Origin: Erythroxylum novogranatense
Lineage: Eukaryota; Streptophyta; Magnoliopsida; Malpighiales; Erythroxylaceae
Direction: 5' to 3'
DNA length: 64,000 nt
Assembly (NCBI GenBank): GCA_029891385.1
Contig: CM057228.1
Location: 49,993,283 to 50,057,282, forward strand
Below are positions 57,810 through 64,000 of the stretch, piece by piece (the stretch's first letter is position 1; each line of letters begins with the position of its first letter). The notes under the pieces were generated by a model that ran no database searches, was not told the DNA's origin, and worked only from the letters and a program-made list of their open reading frames with translations. Made by a program: the position numbers and the translations under genes.

Positions 57810-58560
57810 CTTTCTTACTCCAAAACATGAACAGATGCAATAGGCGTAAATGCTTCATGTAAGACTTCACTTTGTTCTATGTTTTCTAGTTTGATCATTA
57901 ATTTTTAACCTTTTTTCTTTTGGAGTATGAACATACATAATAGAGTTAAATAGTTTCAAATGTGATCCTGAAAGGCTTCACTCCACTCAATGCTTCTTGG
58001 GGAATGATATCTTTTAAGCTTTTTGCAGAACTACAATTTGAAAGATGAAATTCACATGCAACTGCTTCAGCCTAAAACTCTTTAGGCATCATCTTGCTTT
58101 CTAATATATTTCTCACTATATTTAAGATTTTTCAATTCTTTCTTTTAACTACTTTATTTTGTTGGGGAGATTCGAAGTTGTAAGAGGATGACAATGCCTA
58201 TGTAGCTCATAAAAGGTACTGAATTCATTAGAAATAAATTCTCCATATATATGGTCTCTTAAAGCTTTAATCTTAAAATGAGTTTTTTCTCATTCAAACT
58301 GTTTAACTTTTTTAAATGCATCAAAAGCTTCACATTTGCACAAAAATTTCATCTATTTATTTTTATTATACTCGTCAATAAGGTAATAAGGTAAGAACTT
58401 TTGCCTAATGAAAGAGGATTGTGGGACCATAAACATCTCTATGGGAAAGTTAGAGTGAAGTCGCTTAGTAGTTCTTGAAATTGACTGATTTAGAAAGCTT
58501 TTCCTTGAATTGTTTCTAATCAAGTGCACCTTAGAAATTTCTTTCATAATGATGTATACT
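57810..58560 (-). pseudogene. Copia relic C, continued: integrase
   Basis: Minus-strand fragments such as ARSMLKSKMMPKEF, AEAVACEFHLSNCSSAKSLK, PQEALSGVKPFRITFE and, near 58200, FSTFYELHRHCHPLTTSNL-like sequence match the copia integrase C-terminal part. Stops are frequent. This continues 53093 leftward once the Sirevirus is removed. Confidence 0.75.
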
Positions 58561-59380
58561 TTAAATGTCTCTTGCCATATTCTTCTCTCTCAAAACTTTT
58601 AGCGAATTTAAATTCAAATGTCCATACCATATATTCTATATCTATGAAAGATCATTGACATTAGTCATCAATCACGTGATTTTTTGTAGTTTGTGAATTC
58701 AACAAAAACATCATGTTTCTAATTATAATCGCTTTAACAATATGATTAGCATCATGATCTCAAAGCTAAAAAGTATGAACCCTATATGAGTTTGATAACC
58801 ATTCTCTAAATTTAATGTTTAAAATATTATTCTTTAGTTTTGGTATAAACATTAGAGAAAAGCATATTGCCACCTAATTTTGTCTTAAACAGAAATTGGA
58901 CCTTTTCCTTTGAGATCCACTATTTTATTATCACCAAAAAGTATAGTCCATAACAATTCACTATCTATTCTCAATAAATTTTCTTTTACCACCTATTCTC
59001 TGATTGTTAGCTACATTATCAAGGTATTTTTGCTCTCTTCTCCTTTTGGCTCCTTTTATACCATAACTAGTAAAGTTTCCTATGTTGCATCTTCATTGGA
59101 TTCTATAAACTTTATTTCATCTTCCATCTTAAAAAAAACTACTAAGAATAATGGTCATGCTTGCCATATGTATAGCATTCGACTTGGTCTCTCTCATTTT
59201 TGTCCTTGTCATATGAATAACATTCAACTTAGGCTTTCTCATTTTTTCTTGTATAATTTTTTCAAAAATTTTCTTTCCCTCTACCTCTTCATGTTCCTTA
59301 AATATGTTGAAAATATTAAGGTTGATTCTCAATAAAAGATTGTTGTTTACCTCGTCCTTTCCCTTGGCTCCATATATGTC
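58561..59380 (-). pseudogene. Copia relic C: integrase to zinc-knuckle region, decayed
   Basis: Only short similarities remain. Near 59160-59240 two repeats reading MACMTI/NVIHMTRTKMRET probably descend from the nucleocapsid region. An open 141-codon stretch on the plus strand (58910-59335) has no recognisable domain and starts within this relic, so I do not call it a gene. Confidence 0.45.
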
Positions 59381-59960
59381 CCTAACCTTATTGGTGACCA
59401 CATCTACTCTCATATATAAATTGTTTTCTATTTTGCTCTATATAATTATTTTTGGACTCTAATAATAACTTTTCTAGTGAGGCTTACTCTATTAGTACAT
59501 CCTTCTTGTTGCAATCCATCCTTTCTTCAAAAGCTAGTAAATATTAACTAAACTCATCTATGGACCTATTGCTCACATATTCTTCAATAGCCATAAACAT
59601 ATAGTTAAATTTCGAGTTAAGAGACTATAGTACCTTCTCCATAACTTGAACATCATTTACATTTTCAACAAACCTCTTTATTTGATTCATTAGTTTTAGG
59701 ACTCTTTTGAAACTCTTTAAAATAAATTAATCATTTTTCATTAAGAGTGTCTCAAACTCAACCCTTAGTGTTTGAAGTCACACCTTCTTCACCTTGTCAT
59801 CTCCCATCATTAAAATTTGGAAAGTTTCCAATGCCTTCTTTGATATGCTTTCATTAGCTATTTTTAAAATTTTTGTTTAAACCTATAAAATCTCATTTTG
59901 ATGCTACACTTAGCTTTTGTTGACTACTTCCCATATGCCTTGCTAATCAATAATGGCCTT
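59381..59960 (-). pseudogene. Copia relic C: gag (UBN2)
   Basis: The minus strand contains NESISKKALETFQILMMGDD, KVKKV, LQTLRVEFETLLMKND, NQIKRFVENVNDVQVMEKVL, LNSKFNYMFMAIEEYVSNRS and LAFEERMDCNKK in copia gag order, with stops. It fixes the 5' side of relic C near 60000. Confidence 0.8.
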
Positions 59961-60500
59961 CATCGTAAGTGCCTAATGTTTAAAATAGTGTTTAAAGTTA
60001 AATATAATAGAAAGACATAGAGACTCCTTTTAATATCATAGTTAGCTCTAAGATGTTGTCGACCACCTTTGCATTCTTCCATAACTCATATATCTCATTC
60101 AAACAGTCCATTTCACAAATGTTGAAGAAATTTTTTTAGCCAACTACTTCAATTTCTGGTTTAATGTCCATCTGATTTTTCTTCAAAAAGGTAAAATCAA
60201 GTCTCCCATAGATAAGAGATTACTCCATTTTTGATCTATAACACATAACATCTAAACACACAAATGTATTTCGCTTAATGTGGCGAGGTTAGTATCTAAA
60301 AGTAAGAATATGAAACGAAAAGAACTTAAAACTTAGAACAGAGTATTGATTCATCTTTGTTGAGAGAACTAAATAAGTAGCTTTCAAAGTTTCTCAAGAA
60401 AATTCTAGATTAGAAGGTATTTTAGAATATTGAGAAGATTTCTTTCTTATACTCTTGAAAAGTTATCGTTTATAACTTACCATTACTATTTACTTGAAAA
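59961..60500. other. Junction region, probable copia LTR and leader
   Basis: About 540 bp between the gag of relic C and the RNase H of the next copia. Sequence near 60048-60062 weakly resembles an iMet primer site (AGAGCT preceded by ATCTT on the minus strand). No ORF or other feature is seen. Confidence 0.4.
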
Positions 60501-60509
60501 CTTATGACT

Positions 60510-63231
60510 TTTTATCTTCTTCTTGTACGAATCGTCTAGATCATGACATATTAGATGAATGGTCATTCAGCATTACCATATTCAAGTTTCGTCTGATTTC
60601 CTTGAATATATCTTCATACAAAGGTTTAGTGAAGATATCCACCCACTGTGGATTCATCTCAATAAATTGTAGACTGATGATTCCTCTTTGTATTTAGTCT
60701 CGTATAAAATGATGTCTAACTTCAATATGCTTTGCCCTCGAGTGTTGTATTGGGTTCTTTGATAGATTGATTGCACTTGTGTTGTCACAAAAGATTGGAA
60801 TTTGATCTTCTTGTATAGAATAATCTTTTAACTTATACTTAATCTCTAACATCTATGAACAACAACTTGCAACTGACATTTATTCAACTTCTGCAATAGA
60901 TATAGCAATTGAGCTTTGTCTCTTGCTTGACCAAGAAACTAGATTATGACCAAGAAAGTGACAACCTCCTCTTGTAATCTTTCTATCAATCCTATCTCTA
61001 GCATAATCAGCATCACAGTAGCCAATTAACCTGAAATCTTTACCTTTCTCATACATTATACCCATTTTAAATTCACTTTTCATAAGATTTTCAAAACTGG
61101 AGCATAACTTTTTACAAGTTACACCAAAAATAATATCATGTACATATATTTATGCCATAATGAAATCGTTTTAATACATTTTCTAAATAGTTTCTTATCT
61201 ACTTATCCTCTAATAAAGTCATTTCTAATAAAAATGAACTTAGATGATCATACCAAGCACGAGGTGCTTGTTTTAATCCATACAAAGCTTTATGAAGTCT
61301 ATAGAAATAATTTGGCTTATCAGTATCTTTAAAACTAGGAGGTTGTTTTACATAAACTTCTTCATCTATAAAACCATTCAAAAAGGCACTTTTCACATCC
61401 ATTTGAAACAGTTTTATATCATGACAAATAACATATGCAAGAAAAATCCTAATAGCTTCTAGTCTAGCTACAGGAGCATAGGTTTCATTATAGTCTATTC
61501 CTTCTTATTGATTATAGCCTTGAGCTACTAATATAGTTTTGTTACAGTTTACTCTTCCTGATTCATCTAGTTTATTTTTGAATACCTATCTGGTTCCTAT
61601 GATAGACTTGTTGGGTGGTCTAGTAACTAAAGACCAAACTTTGTTCCTTGTAAATTGATTTAACTCCTCTTGTATGGCTAAAATCTAAGCTTCATCTTGA
61701 AGAGCTTCATCAATTTTCTTAAGTTCTAATTCTGAAAAAAAAACTACATTTTCCTCTCTTCTAAATTTAGACCTAGTTCTCACTACTTCTAAAGTTTCGC
61801 CTATAATCAGGTTTTTGGGTGAGAAGATTTGTACTTCCAGTCTTTTCTAAGATTAAAGTTTTTAATAATATATTCTTCCTTATCAGGTGGATCATCTGGT
61901 GTTGAAATGTCTAGGATATTGACTAAGGGAGCGGATAGAGCTTCATCATCAGAATTGTATCTTCTATCTGGATGAGAAGCATCATCAAACTTAGTATGTA
62001 TAGATTCTTCAACAAATTTAGAAACAAGATTATAAACTTTATAAGCTTTAGAAAAAAATCAAATATCCTAGAAAAATTCCTGAACTGATCTTAGAATCAA
62101 ATTTATCCAAATTTTCTTTTGTATTCATTATAGTGCTTTTGCAACCAAAATGATGGAAGTAAGAGGTATTTGCTTTTTTTCCTTTCCATAACTTATATGG
62201 AGTTTTATTTAAAGTAGGTATAAAAATACTCGATTTTGAACATAACAAGCTGTATTTATACCTTTTGCCTAGAAATACTTAGGAACATTCATTTCACATA
62301 GCATAGTCCTTGCCATTTCCTGAATCATCTTGTTCTTTCTTTCTACAACTCCATTCTATTATGGAGTTCTAGGAGTAGAGAAATTATGAAAAATTCCATT
62401 CTCTTCACAAAACATTTTGAATTTTTCATTTTCAAATTCTTCACCATGACCACTCCTAATTCCAACAACAGAAATTACCTTTTCTTTTTGTAACTTTTTG
62501 CATAGAACTTTAAAGCACTTAAGAGATTCATCTTTATGTGATAAAAATAATATCCAACAAAATTTAATGAAGTCATTAATAATTACTAGACCATACTTCT
62601 TTCTGCCAAGACTTAGTGTTCTAGTTGGACCAAACAAATCTATATGGAACAACTCTAGAGGTCTAGTAGAAGTTACAACGTTTTTAGAAGAAAAAGATGT
62701 TTTAACTTATTTTCCTTGTTGACAACTCTTATAAAAGAAATCTTTGTCAAAACTTATTTTTGGTAATCCTCTTACCAAATTATGTCTAACCAACTTGGAA
62801 ATATGTTTAAAACTAACATGACATAGTTTTTTTAATGCAAAATCAGTTTTTCCTCATCTGTTGAAATAAAACACGAAATATTTTGACTTTTTAAATCATC
62901 TAAGTTAATCTTGTAGAGATTATTTTGTCTCTTGGTAGAAAAGAATATGGAACCGTCCTTTTTTTAACTACACAAGAATTTTGATTAAAGGATACTTCAA
63001 AACTAGAATCACATAATTAACTTACACTAATTAGATTATGCTTTAATCCTTCAACTAGTAGAACATTATCAATAGACGCAAATGAATCTTTACCAATTTT
63101 GCCGATTTTAACTATTTTGCATTGTTAGTTGTCTCCAAAAGTTACTAATCTTCCTTGCTTATTTTGGAGGTCTAGGAACATAGACCTTCTTCCCGTCATA
63201 TGTTTTGAGCATCCACTTTCGAAGTACCATT
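60510..63231 (-). pseudogene. Copia pol relic: protease, integrase, RT, RNase H
   Basis: In minus-strand order: protease site WYFESGCSKHMTGRRSMF at 63231-63170 (DSG changed to ESG), and integrase (FHIDLFGPTRTLSLGRKKYG, LFLSHKDESLKCFKVLCKKL, HGEEFENEKFKMFCEENGIF). LNKTPYKLWKGKK follows, then RT (MDVKSAFLNGFIDEEVYVKQ, LHKALYGLKQAPRAWYDHLS, YVHDI at 61131-61146 in place of YVDD). A deletion of about 100 codons joins MKSEFKMGI to MYEKGKDFRLIGYCDADYAR. RNase H ends with VDIFTKPLYEDIFKEIRRNL. Wording of the RNase H and integrase suggests a Sirevirus-like lineage. It is cut in protease by the LTR at 63232. Confidence 0.88.
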
Positions 63232-64000
63232 TGTTGGAACCCGTCTCCGAGGCCCAACATTCAGAAACACACAAGCATAGAAGACCCAAAACCGATAGTA
63301 ATTGACCACAATTTGGGAAACCTCCAATAGAAAGATTCGAATCGGCTTTTTAAGAAATTGTTTCTCATAATCTAACGATTCCAACTCCACTGAAAACGCT
63401 CAATTTGGATTAGAAATGAAGAAGTTATGCTCAAAATACTATCCAAAGAAAAACAGTCAAAACTGACACTCTACTGACCTCATGTCAAAATTTCAAGCTC
63501 TTCGAGGCTAAATTGTCGATCGATTCCTTCATAAAACTTTTATAGTTAAGTCTCTAGTTTAATTTAAAATAAGAATCGACCCGATCGGAGATCTATAGCT
63601 CAAGATATTTCAAAATCATTGAAGTATATTCAGACTCTATCGACCAACCATCACACTTTGTTTCAATCCACTTTTCCCAATTTAAAAGAAATACAGACCA
63701 ATCAGGTATAAAAAGGATACAAAATTTTCTTAGGAGTCTATCGCTTCAAAAATCAGTTCAATCGGAGGTCTATGCAAAAAGTTATGGCCAAATGAAGGAA
63801 GAGGGGTCGGTCGGCCAAGAATCGACCCCAAAATGTGCGGTAGCTCGAAGATGTTGGCCTTCCCCTTCATCATGGCGAGTGCCCATGTGAGGCGGCGTCT
63901 CGCAGCCCGACCTTTCAGACTTCGAACCCTCATAATTTTTGACTCCGAGCTCCAAATCAGACAAGGTTTGATTCTTTGGAAAGATAAAAGACAACTCTAC
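63232..64000 (-). repeat. Tekay-like LTR, cut by the window end
   Basis: Begins TGTTGGAACCCGTCTCCGAG and follows the 5' LTR at 9857 closely for about 560 bases (shared ACCACAATTTGGGAAA, GAAAACGCTCAATT, AAGTATATTCAGACT, AAAAAGTTATGGCCAAA). It therefore belongs to the same family and orientation. It is inserted in the copia protease codons. Whether a full element or a solo LTR follows lies outside the window. Confidence 0.9.
63808..63925. repeat. GC-rich segment at the minisatellite position
   Basis: Between the shared block GTTATGGCCAAA..GGAAGA..GGGTC (63781-63808) and shared sequence resuming around 63930-63990 there is about 115 bp of GC-rich sequence. It is unrelated to the TGACGTCA array found at the same place in the 9857-13075 LTR. 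Confidence 0.65.

Noticed and set aside
58910..59335. Plus-strand 141-codon hydrophobic ORF
   Set aside because: It lies antisense in a decayed copia relic between integrase and gag remnants, with low-complexity composition and no recognisable domain.
1..64000. tRNA, rRNA or snRNA genes
   Set aside because: No cloverleaf, rRNA or snRNA-like sequence was noticed; the only tRNA-related sequences are primer binding sites of retrotransposons.

Overview
The window is nuclear DNA of a flowering plant, almost certainly a eudicot. It is AT-rich, dominated by nested plant LTR retrotransposons (Ty3 Tekay/Del chromovirus, Ty3 Athila, Ty1/copia including a Sirevirus), and carries an L1-type LINE, a PIF/Harbinger transposon and two plant-specific BAHD acyltransferase genes. 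The species cannot be named from the sequence. Only two genes look intact: tandem paralogues BAHD-1 (30135-31469) and BAHD-2 (49081-50415), both intronless, each encoding 444 residues and differing at 14 of them.

Layout. 1-13075: minus-strand Tekay/Del chromovirus with 3' LTR (cut by the window), polypurine tract, pol, gag, tRNA-iMet primer site and 3.2 kb 5' LTR; its RNase H is split by a 3778 bp LTR-only element of the same lineage with a perfect 5 bp target duplication. 13076-17140: decayed plus-strand LINE. 17150-19698: 5' end of a minus-strand copia element (gag start, long leader with a 211 bp direct repeat, primer site, 508 bp LTR). 19955-28600: a decayed minus-strand copia split by a second LTR-only Tekay-like element (21905-25970) and a LINE scrap. 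28675-31757: BAHD-1 unit. 32413-48598: PIF/Harbinger transposon interrupted by a 13.1 kb Athila element (32669-45813). 48599-50676: BAHD-2 unit. 50677-60000: another copy of the decayed copia, split by a pol-deleted Sirevirus (53094-57809). 60510-63231: a third minus-strand copia pol. 63232-64000: start of another Tekay-like LTR.

Relations. The BAHD pair arose by duplication of a roughly 2-3 kb unit. The copia relic left of BAHD-1 and the one right of BAHD-2 are homologous, so the duplication involved flanking transposon DNA. The two promoters have since diverged: BAHD-1 alone carries a roughly 680 bp MITE-like insertion and a 73 bp tandem duplication next to its TATA box.

I found no wholly new coding system. 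The most unusual material is non-coding structure inside the retrotransposons: an alternating hairpin array in the Sirevirus LTR transcript region, a 14-unit TGACGTCA minisatellite in a Tekay LTR at a position that holds unrelated sequence in other LTR copies, and an Athila element carrying an internal duplicated PR-RT segment fused to an inverted LTR and primer site. Most positions of decayed domains are by-eye translations and are approximate.
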